A stretch of DNA of 29,349 nt from JAWLCQ01 sp041687095 (GTDB lineage: Bacteria > Planctomycetota > Phycisphaerae > SM23-33), in contig JAWLCQ010000048.1 of the NCBI GenBank assembly GCA_041687095.1, positions 1 through 29,349 of the forward strand, in the 5' to 3' direction. Both the position numbers and the translations under genes were made by a program. The notes below the pieces were generated by a model, which worked only from the letters and a program-made list of their open reading frames with translations, did no database searches and was not told the DNA's origin. Below are positions 20,289-28,036 of this stretch, piece after piece. Position 1 is the first letter of the stretch; the number at the start of each line of letters is the position of its first letter.

Positions 20289-22248
20289 TCCCATCGCATC
20301 CGAGGTCCCCGAGCGCATCGTGCACCCGACTCTCATTGACCACCTGCTCCATCGCGGGGAGCCCGACGCGGCCGCCGACATGCTCCGCGCGCTCCGCCGC
20401 GAGACGCTCGTCCGCCCGGTGCTCTTCGTGGGCACGGGCACGTGCGGACTGGGCGCGGGGGCGGGCAAGACCCTCGCCGCCGTGCAGCGGTGGCTGGGGG
20501 ACCAGGGCGTCGAAGCCGACGTCGTCGAGGTCGGCTGCATCGGCCTCTGCGCCGCCGAGCCGATGCTGGACATCCAACTCCCGGGGCGTGCGCGCGTTTC
20601 GTTCGCGGGCGTGACCAAGGACAACGTCGCGAGCGTGCTGCAGGGCATGCTGGTGGACGGGACGGTCCCGGGCGAACTCGTGCTGGGCCAGTTCCGCCCC
20701 CGTGCGGACGTGCAGGAGAAGGCCTGGGACGCCGTGCCGTACCTGGACGAGCATCCCTTCTTCGCCCCCCAGACCCGCTGGGTGCTGGTGAACTGCGGGG
20801 TGGTGGATCCCGGGAGCATCGAGGAGTACGTCGCCCACGGGGGGTACCAGGCGTTCTCCCAGGCCATCCGTTCGCAGACCCCCGCCGAGCTGTGCGACGT
20901 CGTCGAGGCCAGCGGCCTCCGCGGGCGCGGCGGCGGGGGGTTCCCCACGGGCAAGAAGTGGAAGTTCGCCCTCAACACCCCCGCCGACCAGAAGTACATG
21001 ATCTGCAACGCCGACGAGGGCGACCCCGGGGCGTTCATGGACCGCGCGGTGATCGAGGGCGACCCGCACCGCATGCTCGAAGGATTGGCGCTGGCCGCCT
21101 ACGCCATCGGGGCCACCAAGGCCTACGTCTACATCCGCGCCGAGTACCCCCTCGCCATCCGCCGCCTCGTCGAGGCCATCGAGCAGGCCAAGGCGTACGG
21201 CCTCCTGGGGCACAACATCCAGGACAGCGGGTTCAACCTCGAGATCATCATCAAGCAGGGCGCCGGGGCCTTCGTCTGCGGGGAGGAGACGGCCCTCATC
21301 AACAGCATCGAGGGCAAGCGCGGCATGCCGCGTCCCCGCCCCCCCTTCCCGGCCGTCCGCGGGCTGTTCGACAAGCCCACCTGCATCAACAACGTCGAGA
21401 CGCTGGCAAACCTGCCCTCGATCGTCGCCCGCGGGGCGGCGTGGTTCGCCTCGTTGGGCACGGGCAGCAGCAAGGGCACGAAGGTCTTCGCCCTGTCGGG
21501 CAAGGTCGAGCGGACGGGCCTGGTCGAGGTGGCCATGGGCACGCGGCTCCGCACGATCATCTTCGACATCGGCGGGGGCATCCCGAAGGGCCGGACGTTC
21601 AAGGCCGTCCAGATCGGCGGGCCCAGCGGCGGGTGCATTCCCACCCCGCACCTGGACATCGAGATCGACTACGAGTCCCTCAAGACCGTCGGGGCCATGA
21701 TGGGCTCGGGCGGGCTGGTGGTGATGGACGACGAGACGTGCATGGTGGACGTGGCGAAGTTCTTCATGGACTTCGTGCAGCGGGAGAGCTGCGGCAAGTG
21801 CATCCCCTGCCGTGAGGGCACGCGGCGGATGCTGGAGATCCTCCAGCGGATCACGCAGTCGCGGCGGACGGAGAAGGGCTTCGACGCCCTGGAACGGTTC
21901 CGCGGGGTCATGTACCTCCAGCGGCTGGCCGAAGTCATCCGCGACACCTCGCTCTGCGGGCTGGGCCAGACGGCCCCCAACCCGGTCCTGAGCACGCTGC
22001 GGTGGTTCCGCGACGAGTACGAGGCGCACGTGTACGAGCGCAAGTGCCCCGCGGGGGCCTGCACCGAGCTGGTGAGCTTCCGCATCGAGCCCGACAAGTG
22101 CAAGGGCTGCACCCTGTGCGCCAAGAAGTGCCCCGTCGACGCGATCATGGGCGCCCCCAAGAGCCCCCACTACATCGTGCCCGACAAGTGCGTGGGCTGC
22201 GGGACGTGCCTGGACGTCTGCAAGTTCAAGGCCGTCATCCGCGAGTGA
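20272..22248 (+). CDS. hydB: [FeFe] hydrogenase NuoF-like subunit (HydB type), NAD/FMN and Fe-S binding
   Basis: The 658-residue protein has, in order, a thioredoxin-like N-terminal domain (about 45-130), the NuoF core with NAD-binding RGRGGGGFPTGKKW (217-230) and FMN-binding NADEGDPGAFMDR, an SLBB-like part, the [4Fe-4S] motif CGKCIPC (Cys507, 510, 513) with the fourth Cys in SLCGLG, and a C-terminal ferredoxin with CKGCTLCAKKCP and CVGCGTCLDVCK. This is the HydB layout of bifurcating hydrogenases, where FMN links NADH and ferredoxin to H2. In the N-terminal domain only Cys58, Cys89 and Cys93 are seen; the expected first Cys of the [2Fe-2S] site is Val (FVGTGTCG). GAGG precedes the ATG. Confidence 0.94.
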   Translation: MTAVTNPIASEVPERIVHPTLIDHLLHRGEPDAAADMLRALRRETLVRPVLFVGTGTCGLGAGAGKTLAAVQRWLGDQGVEADVVEVGCIGLCAAEPMLDIQLPGRARVSFAGVTKDNVASVLQGMLVDGTVPGELVLGQFRPRADVQEKAWDAVPYLDEHPFFAPQTRWVLVNCGVVDPGSIEEYVAHGGYQAFSQAIRSQTPAELCDVVEASGLRGRGGGGFPTGKKWKFALNTPADQKYMICNADEGDPGAFMDRAVIEGDPHRMLEGLALAAYAIGATKAYVYIRAEYPLAIRRLVEAIEQAKAYGLLGHNIQDSGFNLEIIIKQGAGAFVCGEETALINSIEGKRGMPRPRPPFPAVRGLFDKPTCINNVETLANLPSIVARGAAWFASLGTGSSKGTKVFALSGKVERTGLVEVAMGTRLRTIIFDIGGGIPKGRTFKAVQIGGPSGGCIPTPHLDIEIDYESLKTVGAMMGSGGLVVMDDETCMVDVAKFFMDFVQRESCGKCIPCREGTRRMLEILQRITQSRRTEKGFDALERFRGVMYLQRLAEVIRDTSLCGLGQTAPNPVLSTLRWFRDEYEAHVYERKCPAGACTELVSFRIEPDKCKGCTLCAKKCPVDAIMGAPKSPHYIVPDKCVGCGTCLDVCKFKAVIRE

Positions 22249-22258
22249 TTCCAAGCGA

Positions 22259-22371
22259 AGGTTAGAGGTTAGAGGTAAGAGGTGAGAGTGAACCGCATTC
22301 GGCGCCCGAGCGTGGGACGGACTATCGCAGTCCCTCCGGCGCCCGAGCGTCAGCACTCTAACCTCTAACCT
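22259..22371. repeat. Inverted heptamer-array element between hydB and hydA
   Basis: GGTTAGA-type heptamers run from 22259 to 22290, and 22354-22371 carries their reverse complement (CTCTAACCTCTAACCT). The core has a GGACT-ATCGC-AGTCC hairpin (22319-22333), a 14-bp direct repeat CGGCGCCCGAGCGT (22300-22313 and 22337-22350), and GTCCCTCCGG, the reverse complement of the CCGGAGGGAC core of the element at 9240-9324. It lies 11 bp after the hydB stop within the operon. Confidence 0.88.
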
Positions 22372-22380
22372 GCCCAGATT

Positions 22381-22418
22381 GCTGATAGCTGACTGCTGAT
22401 AGCTGAAAGCTGATAGCC
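22381..22418. repeat. GCTGATA heptamer array before hydA
   Basis: Five units, GCTGATA GCTGACT GCTGATA GCTGAAA GCTGATA, each 7 bp, end 3 bp before the AAAGGA ribosome-binding site of hydA. The array directly follows the inverted element at 22259-22371, with a different unit sequence. Confidence 0.85.
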
Positions 22419-22433
22419 CCAAAGGACATTCCT

Positions 22434-24155
22434 GTGGCAACGATTGAAGTAAACGGCAAGACGGTCGAGGCGAAGGACGGGGAGATGCTGCTGGCGACGT
22501 TGCGGCGTGCGGGGGTGCACGTCCCGACGCTGTGCAACATGGACAACCTCTTCCCCAGCGGCGCCTGCCGCATGTGCGTGGTGGAGGTCGAGGGCCAGCG
22601 CGGGCTCGTCCCGAGCTGCGCGTACCCGGTGGCAGGGGGGATGAAGGTGCAGACGCACTCCCCCCGCGTCCTCCGCGCCCGCAAGACGGTGGTCGAGCTG
22701 CTCCTGGCGAACCACCCCGATGACTGCCTCTTCTGCGTCCGCAACGCGCAGTGCGAGCTGCAGGGCCTCGCCGCCCAGCTCGGGGTGCGCGAGCGGCGGT
22801 ACTGCGGGGACAAGACGGGCGGGAAGATCGACGTGTCCAACCCGTCGATCGTCCGCGACCCCGCCAAGTGCATCCTCTGCGGGCGGTGCGTCCGCGTCTG
22901 CGAGGAGGTCCAGGGCGTCGGGGCCATCGACTTCATCGGCCGCGGCAGCCGCTCGGCCGTCGGGACCGCCTTCAACCGCGGGCTGAACGTCTCGAGCTGC
23001 ATCAACTGCGGGCAGTGCATCAACGTCTGCCCCACCGGGGCCCTCCGCGAGCAGAGCTACCTCAAGGAGGTCACCGACGCCCTGAACGACCCGGAGAAGG
23101 TGGTCGTCGTCCAGCACGCCCCGAGCATCAGCGTCTCGATCGCCGAGGAGTTCGGCATGCGGGCGGGGACGGACGTGTGCGGGAAGATGACGGCGGCGCT
23201 GCGCCACATGGGCTTCGACCGCGTCTTCGACACCTCCTTCGCCGCCGACCTCACGATCATGGAGGAGGCGTCGGAACTGGTGCAGCGGCTGACGACGGGC
23301 GGGAAGCTCCCGATGTTCACGAGCTGCTCGCCCGGGTGGATCAAGTACCTCGAGCAGTTCTACCCCGAGTTCGCCGAGAACCTCTCGACCTGCAAGAGCC
23401 CCCAGCAGATGCTCGGGGCGGTCATCAAGAGCTACTTTGCCCAGCAGCAGGGCATCGACCCCAAGAACATCTTCAGCGTCTCGATCATGCCCTGCACGGC
23501 CAAGAAGTTCGAGGCCCAGCGGCCCGAGATGGCGCACGAGGGCATCCCGGACGTCGACGCGGTCCTCACCACCCGCGAGCTGGCGCGGATGATCCGCACC
23601 CGCGGGCTGGACCTCGACGCCCTCGAGCCCGAGCCCACCGACACGCCCTTCGGGCAGCGCTCCAGCGCGGGCAAGCTGTTCGGCGGCAGCGGCGGGGTCA
23701 TGGAGGCCGCCATCCGCACCGCCTACCACCTCGTCACGGGCGCGGAACTCGAGAAACTCGAGGTCCGCGCCGTCCGCGGGCTCGATGGCGTGAAGGAGGC
23801 CAAGGTCGAGGTCGATGGCATCACCCTCGGTGTCGCTGTCGCCAGCGGCCTGACCAACGCGCGGGCCCTGCTCGACCAGATCCGTGCCGGCCGCAAGGAC
23901 CTGCACTTCATCGAGATCATGACCTGCCCCGGGGGCTGCATCGCCGGAGGCGGGCAGCCGTTCGGGACCACCCCCGACGCCATCCGCGCCCGCCTGCAGG
24001 CCCTGTACACCATCGACCGCGACGACACGCTGCGGACCTCGCACGCCAACCCCGAGATCCAGAGGCTCTACGCGGAGTTCCTGGGCAAGCCCCTGGGCGA
24101 GAAGTCGCACCACCTCCTGCACACGAAGTACGCCAAGCGCGAGGTGATGCTGTAG
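22434..24155 (+). CDS. hydA: [FeFe] hydrogenase catalytic subunit (HydA/HndD type)
   Basis: The 573-residue protein starts with GTG after AAAGGA. Domains: NuoG-like [2Fe-2S] (Cys34, 45, 48, 62), a His-Cys3 [4Fe-4S] site (His94, Cys98, 101, 107), a two-cluster ferredoxin (CILCGRCVRVC, CINCGQCINVCP) and the H-cluster domain. H-cluster motifs are L1 TSCSPGW (296-302), L2 MPCTAKKFE (Cys354) and L3 EIMTCPGGCIAGGG (Cys498, Cys502). L1 has Ser299 where the classical TSCCP motif has the second Cys, and Cys320 follows in LSTCKSPQQ; from memory, HndD-type NADP- or NAD-linked hydrogenases share this. With HydB and HydC it should couple NADH (and ferredoxin) oxidation to H2 formation, or the reverse. The extra C-terminal [2Fe-2S] domain of some homologues is missing. 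Confidence 0.96.
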   Translation: MATIEVNGKTVEAKDGEMLLATLRRAGVHVPTLCNMDNLFPSGACRMCVVEVEGQRGLVPSCAYPVAGGMKVQTHSPRVLRARKTVVELLLANHPDDCLFCVRNAQCELQGLAAQLGVRERRYCGDKTGGKIDVSNPSIVRDPAKCILCGRCVRVCEEVQGVGAIDFIGRGSRSAVGTAFNRGLNVSSCINCGQCINVCPTGALREQSYLKEVTDALNDPEKVVVVQHAPSISVSIAEEFGMRAGTDVCGKMTAALRHMGFDRVFDTSFAADLTIMEEASELVQRLTTGGKLPMFTSCSPGWIKYLEQFYPEFAENLSTCKSPQQMLGAVIKSYFAQQQGIDPKNIFSVSIMPCTAKKFEAQRPEMAHEGIPDVDAVLTTRELARMIRTRGLDLDALEPEPTDTPFGQRSSAGKLFGGSGGVMEAAIRTAYHLVTGAELEKLEVRAVRGLDGVKEAKVEVDGITLGVAVASGLTNARALLDQIRAGRKDLHFIEIMTCPGGCIAGGGQPFGTTPDAIRARLQALYTIDRDDTLRTSHANPEIQRLYAEFLGKPLGEKSHHLLHTKYAKREVML

Positions 24156-24167
24156 GGCGCGTTTAGC

Positions 24168-24186
24168 GGCGGTCGCTGCGACCGCC
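24168..24186 (+). terminator. Hairpin after hydA
   Basis: GGCGGTCG (24168-24175) and CGACCGCC (24179-24186) pair perfectly over CTG, 12 nt after the hydA stop. There is no U tract. It could attenuate transcription before the sensor genes or protect the hydCBA mRNA end. Confidence 0.4.
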
Positions 24187-24196
24187 TGGGACACGA

Positions 24197-24393
24197 GGAA
24201 CCGGGAACCGGGTTTGCCGCGTCGTAGCCGGACGCGAAGACGCCAACCCCTCTCCCCTCGGGGAGAGGTGCCGAGCGCAGCGAGGCGGTGAGGGGGCGCC
24301 CGGAAGGTCGAGACGGTACGGAAGCAGCAGAGGAACCAGTTACCAGTTAACGAGTTACCAGTTAACCAGTCAACCAGTCAGCCAGTCAACCGA
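24197..24393. repeat. Mixed repeats between hydA and the sensor kinase gene
   Basis: This 244-bp gap holds two GGAACCG heptamers (24197-24212), a GGGGAGAGGTG-type palindrome (24247-24296, CCCCTCTCCCCTCGGGGAGA and a GCCGAGCGCAGCGAGGC hairpin) and an array of about eight ACCAGTT/AACCAGTC units of 7-8 bp (24335-24393). The last array ends about 7 nt before the ATG at 24400, where a ribosome-binding site would normally be, and none is visible. Confidence 0.8.
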
Positions 24394-24399
24394 CAGCGA

Positions 24400-26406
24400 A
24401 TGAAGCGCTACACGGACAACCCGCTGGTGAAGACCATCCCGGAGAAGTGCCGGGTCTGCTACACCTGCGTCCGCGAGTGCCCCGCCAAGGCCATCCGCAT
24501 CGCCGACGGGCAGGCACAGGTCATCCCGGAGCGGTGCGTGGGGTGCGGCAACTGCGTGCGGGTGTGCTCCCAGCACGCCAAGCACGTCCAGGCGTCGGGC
24601 GACCGCGTGCGGGCGCTGCTGGGGGGGACGGGGCCGGTGGCGGCGATCCTCGCCCCCAGCTTCCCCGCCGAGTTCGCCGACTGCTCCTGGCGGAAACTGG
24701 TGGGGATGCTGCGGGCCCTGGGCTTCGCCGTCGTCGCCGAAGTCGCCTTCGGGGCCGACCTGGTCGCCGATCGCTACCGCCGCCTGCTCGAGTCCTGCGG
24801 CCAGGAGCGTTACATCGCCACGAGCTGCCCGGCGCTGGTGGCGTTCGTGGAGCGATACCATCCCGAACTCGTCGAGCGCCTCGCCCCCATCGTCTCGCCC
24901 ATGATCGCCCAGGCCCGCGTCCTGCACCGCCTCCACGGGGACGGCCTGCGGGTCGTCTTCATCGGGCCCTGCATCGCCAAAAAGGGCGAGGCCGCCTCCG
25001 AGCGCGTCCCCGGAGAGGTGGACGCGGCCATGACCTTTGTCGAACTCCGCCAGATGTTCGCCGACCAGGGCATCGTCCCCGAGGCCGTGAGCGACAGCGA
25101 CTTCGATCCCCCCCACGCCGGGGCCGGGGCTCTGTTCTCCATCTCCCGTGGGCTGCTGCAGGCGGCCGGGATCCGGGAGGACCTGGTGGCCGGGGACGTG
25201 GTGACGGCGGATGGGCGGCACGGGTTTGTGGAGGCGTTGCGCGAGTTCGAGACCGGGGACCTGGACGCCAAGCTCCTGGAGGTCCTGTGCTGCAGCGGGT
25301 GCATCATGGGCGCGGGGATGAGCCACGAGGACCCGCTGTTCCTACGCCGCTCCCGCGTCAGCCGCTACGTCCGCGAGCGCCTCGCCGGGGCGGACCCCGA
25401 GCAGGCCCGCGCGGACCGCGAGCGGTTCGCCGACCTGGACCTGTCCCGAACGTACCTGGAGAACGACCAGCGCGTCCCCGTGCCCTTCGAGGAGGAGATC
25501 GGCCACATCCTGGCGCGGATGGGCAAGCTCTCCCCCGCCGATGAACTCAACTGCGGGGCGTGCGGGTACGACACCTGCCGCGAGCACGCCATCGCCATCT
25601 TCAAGGGCCTCGCCGAGAGCGAGATGTGCCTCCCGCACACCATCGAGCAGCTCCGCCGGACCGTCAAGGACCTCGCCGTCTCCAACGACCAGCTCGCCTC
25701 CACGCAGGAGGCCCTCATGCAGTCGGAGAAGCTCGCCTCGATGGGCCAGCTCGCCGCCGGGATCGCCCACGAGGTCAACAACCCCCTCGGGGTGGTCCTG
25801 ATGTACGCCCACCTGCTCATGGACGAGTGCGAGACGCACCCGGAGATCCGCGACGACCTGCAGATGATCGCCGCCCAGGCCGACCGCTGCAAAAAGATCG
25901 TCGCCGGGCTCCTGCACTTCGCGCGGCAGAACAAGGTGGTCCTGCAGGAGACCGACGTGCCCCAGCTCGTCCGCAACACGCTGCGGATGCTGCCCGCCCC
26001 CGAAGGCGTGGCGACCGAGGTCCGCTGCGAAACCGACGACCCCGTCGCGGAGATCGACGGCGACCAGGTGGCCCAGGTGCTCACCAACCTCATCACCAAC
26101 GCCTACGCCGCCACCTCCCCTCCGGGCACGCTGACGGTGACCGTCGGGGGGGACGACGACCGCCTCACCCTCGCCGTCACCGACACCGGCTGCGGAATCC
26201 CGGAGGAGAACCTCACCAAGATCTTCGAGCCGTTCTTCACCACCAAGCAGATCGGCAAGGGGACGGGCCTGGGCCTGGCCGTCACCTACGGCATCGTGAA
26301 GATGCACAGCGGGGACATCCGCGTGGAGTCCAACGCCGACCCCGCCCAAGGCCCCACCGGAACGACGTTTACCGTCACGCTTCCCCGATCGAGAAGAAGC
26401 GAGTAG
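24400..26406 (+). CDS. Ferredoxin-[FeFe] hydrogenase-like-histidine kinase fusion (putative H2/redox sensor)
   Basis: The 668-residue protein combines two [4Fe-4S] motifs (CRVCYTCVREC, CVGCGNCVRVC; residues 17-56), an H-cluster-type domain with ATSCPAL (Cys143), GPCIAKKGE (Cys191) and EVLCCSGCIMGAGM (Cys297/298, 301), an extra Fe-S motif CGACGYDTC with Cys410 (385-410), and a kinase core: His457 in GIAHEVNNPLG, NLITNAY, DTGCGIPEE, FEPFFTT and GKGTGLGLA. The H-cluster motifs are shortened relative to a catalytic enzyme, as in sensory [FeFe] proteins, so it probably senses H2 or redox state and passes phosphate to the receivers encoded next. No membrane segment is present, so it is cytoplasmic. 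Its start lacks a ribosome-binding site. Confidence 0.9.
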   Translation: MKRYTDNPLVKTIPEKCRVCYTCVRECPAKAIRIADGQAQVIPERCVGCGNCVRVCSQHAKHVQASGDRVRALLGGTGPVAAILAPSFPAEFADCSWRKLVGMLRALGFAVVAEVAFGADLVADRYRRLLESCGQERYIATSCPALVAFVERYHPELVERLAPIVSPMIAQARVLHRLHGDGLRVVFIGPCIAKKGEAASERVPGEVDAAMTFVELRQMFADQGIVPEAVSDSDFDPPHAGAGALFSISRGLLQAAGIREDLVAGDVVTADGRHGFVEALREFETGDLDAKLLEVLCCSGCIMGAGMSHEDPLFLRRSRVSRYVRERLAGADPEQARADRERFADLDLSRTYLENDQRVPVPFEEEIGHILARMGKLSPADELNCGACGYDTCREHAIAIFKGLAESEMCLPHTIEQLRRTVKDLAVSNDQLASTQEALMQSEKLASMGQLAAGIAHEVNNPLGVVLMYAHLLMDECETHPEIRDDLQMIAAQADRCKKIVAGLLHFARQNKVVLQETDVPQLVRNTLRMLPAPEGVATEVRCETDDPVAEIDGDQVAQVLTNLITNAYAATSPPGTLTVTVGGDDDRLTLAVTDTGCGIPEENLTKIFEPFFTTKQIGKGTGLGLAVTYGIVKMHSGDIRVESNADPAQGPTGTTFTVTLPRSRRSE

Positions 26407-26447
26407 AGAGTCGCAAGTCAACAACCGAACCCGAGAGCAGTAGACCG

Positions 26448-26849
26448 ATGAGCGCAAAGAACAAAGCCCTGATCCTCCTGGTGGACGACGACATCGACTT
26501 CCTGGCGCAGCAGAAGCTGCAGCTCGAGGCGGCGGGCTACGACGTCCGCACCGCCGAATCGCAAGCCGACGCCGAGCAGCTCCTCCAGTCCCTCGCCCCC
26601 GACATCGCCGTCCTCGACCTGATGATGGAGAACATGGACGGCGGATTCGCGCTGTGCCACCACATCAAGAAGAAGGATCCCTCCACGCCCGTGATCCTCT
26701 GCACCGCCGTCGCCAGCGAAACCTCCCTCCAGTTCGACGCCGCCACCGACGAGGAGCGCTCGTGGGTGAAGGCCGACGTCCTGCTGGCCAAGCCCGTCCG
26801 GTTCGAGCAACTCCGCCAGGAGATCGAGCGGCTGCGGAAGGAGGCCTAG
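26448..26849 (+). CDS. Single-domain response regulator
   Basis: The 133-residue protein is a lone receiver domain: acidic pocket LLVDDDIDF, phospho-acceptor Asp57 (IAVLDLMMEN), and Lys115 (LLAKPVRFE). There is no output domain. It lies 41 bp after the sensor kinase gene and 2 bp before the receiver-kinase gene, so it is the likely first phosphate acceptor or a phosphate shuttle in the relay. The ATG at 26448 has only a weak ribosome-binding site. Confidence 0.9.
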   Translation: MSAKNKALILLVDDDIDFLAQQKLQLEAAGYDVRTAESQADAEQLLQSLAPDIAVLDLMMENMDGGFALCHHIKKKDPSTPVILCTAVASETSLQFDAATDEERSWVKADVLLAKPVRFEQLRQEIERLRKEA

Positions 26850-26851
26850 GC

Positions 26852-28036
26852 GTGCAGACCCTGCGGGTCCTGGTGGTCGACGATGAGATGGGCATGCGCA
26901 CCGGCGTCCAGCGCGCCCTGCGCGCCTTCCGCATGCGCCTGCCCGACCTCGACGACGAGATCGCCTTCGACGTCACCCAGGCCGACAGCGGCGAATCCGC
27001 CCTCGCCGCCATCGCCGCCGACCGCCCCGACCTGCTCCTGCTCGACCACAAGCTCCCGGGGATGAGCGGCCTGGACGTGCTCGAACGCATCGGGGGCGAG
27101 GATGGCGGGATCCTCACCATCATGATCACCGCCTACGCCTCCCTCGAAACCGCCGTCACCGCCACCAAGCGCGGGGCCTACGACTTCCTCGCCAAACCCT
27201 TCACGCCCGAGGAACTCCGCCAGGCGATCCGCAAGGCCGCCCGGCACCTCATGCTCCAGCGCGAGGCCCTCCGCCTCGCCGAGGAGAAACGCCAGGTCCG
27301 CTTCCAGTTCATCTCCGTCCTCGCCCACGAACTCAAGGCCCCCATCGGGGCCATCGACGGATACCTGCGCATCATGCGCGACAAGACCGCCGGGGACGAC
27401 CCGGCCGTCTACGACCACATGATCGACCGCTGCCGCATCCGCCTCGACGGGATGCGCAAGCTGATCTTCGACCTGCTGGACCTCACCCGCATCGAGTCGG
27501 GCCAGAAGCAGCGGCAGTTCGTCCCCGTCGACCTCGCCGAACTCGCCGCCGCCTCCATCGAGACCTACACGCCCGAGGCCCAGGAGCGGTCCATCGCCCT
27601 GCAGCTCCACGCCCCCGCCCCCGTCCTCATCGACGCCGACCGCAACGAGGCCGAGATCATCCTCAACAACCTCGTCTCCAACGCCGTCAAGTACAACCGC
27701 GACGGGGGGACCGTCACCGTCACCCTCGCCGCCGACGACGAGGCCGCCAGCGTCGCCGTCCGCGACACGGGGATCGGCATGACCGCGCAGGAGACGGAGA
27801 AGCTCTTCACCGACTTTGTCCGCATCAAGAACGCCAAGACCAAGAACATCCTCGGGTCCGGCCTGGGGCTCAGCACGATCCGCAAACTCGCCCGCCTCTA
27901 CGGCGGGGACGTGCGGGTCCAGAGCACCCCCGACGTGGGCTCGACCTTCACCGTGACGCTTCGGCGGCACGCTTCCCCCGACATAGCAATCCATGATGAC
28001 GCGACCGGACATCCTGCACTGGCTGCGGGAGACTGA
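26852..28036 (+). CDS. Receiver-histidine kinase hybrid
   Basis: The 394-residue soluble protein begins with GTG preceded by AAGGAGG at 7 nt (the ribosome-binding site lies inside the end of the previous gene). A receiver domain (1-125; DDE pocket, Asp65 in LLLLDHKLPG, Lys115 in FLAKPF) is followed by a kinase core with His159 (VLAHELKAPIGAIDG), NNLVSNAVKYN, DTGIGM and GSGLGLSTIRKL. Placing the receiver first suggests that phosphorylation of Asp65 by an upstream kinase controls the attached kinase. No DNA-binding output is encoded here. Its last 44 bp overlap hydE. Confidence 0.92.
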   Translation: MQTLRVLVVDDEMGMRTGVQRALRAFRMRLPDLDDEIAFDVTQADSGESALAAIAADRPDLLLLDHKLPGMSGLDVLERIGGEDGGILTIMITAYASLETAVTATKRGAYDFLAKPFTPEELRQAIRKAARHLMLQREALRLAEEKRQVRFQFISVLAHELKAPIGAIDGYLRIMRDKTAGDDPAVYDHMIDRCRIRLDGMRKLIFDLLDLTRIESGQKQRQFVPVDLAELAAASIETYTPEAQERSIALQLHAPAPVLIDADRNEAEIILNNLVSNAVKYNRDGGTVTVTLAADDEAASVAVRDTGIGMTAQETEKLFTDFVRIKNAKTKNILGSGLGLSTIRKLARLYGGDVRVQSTPDVGSTFTVTLRRHASPDIAIHDDATGHPALAAGD

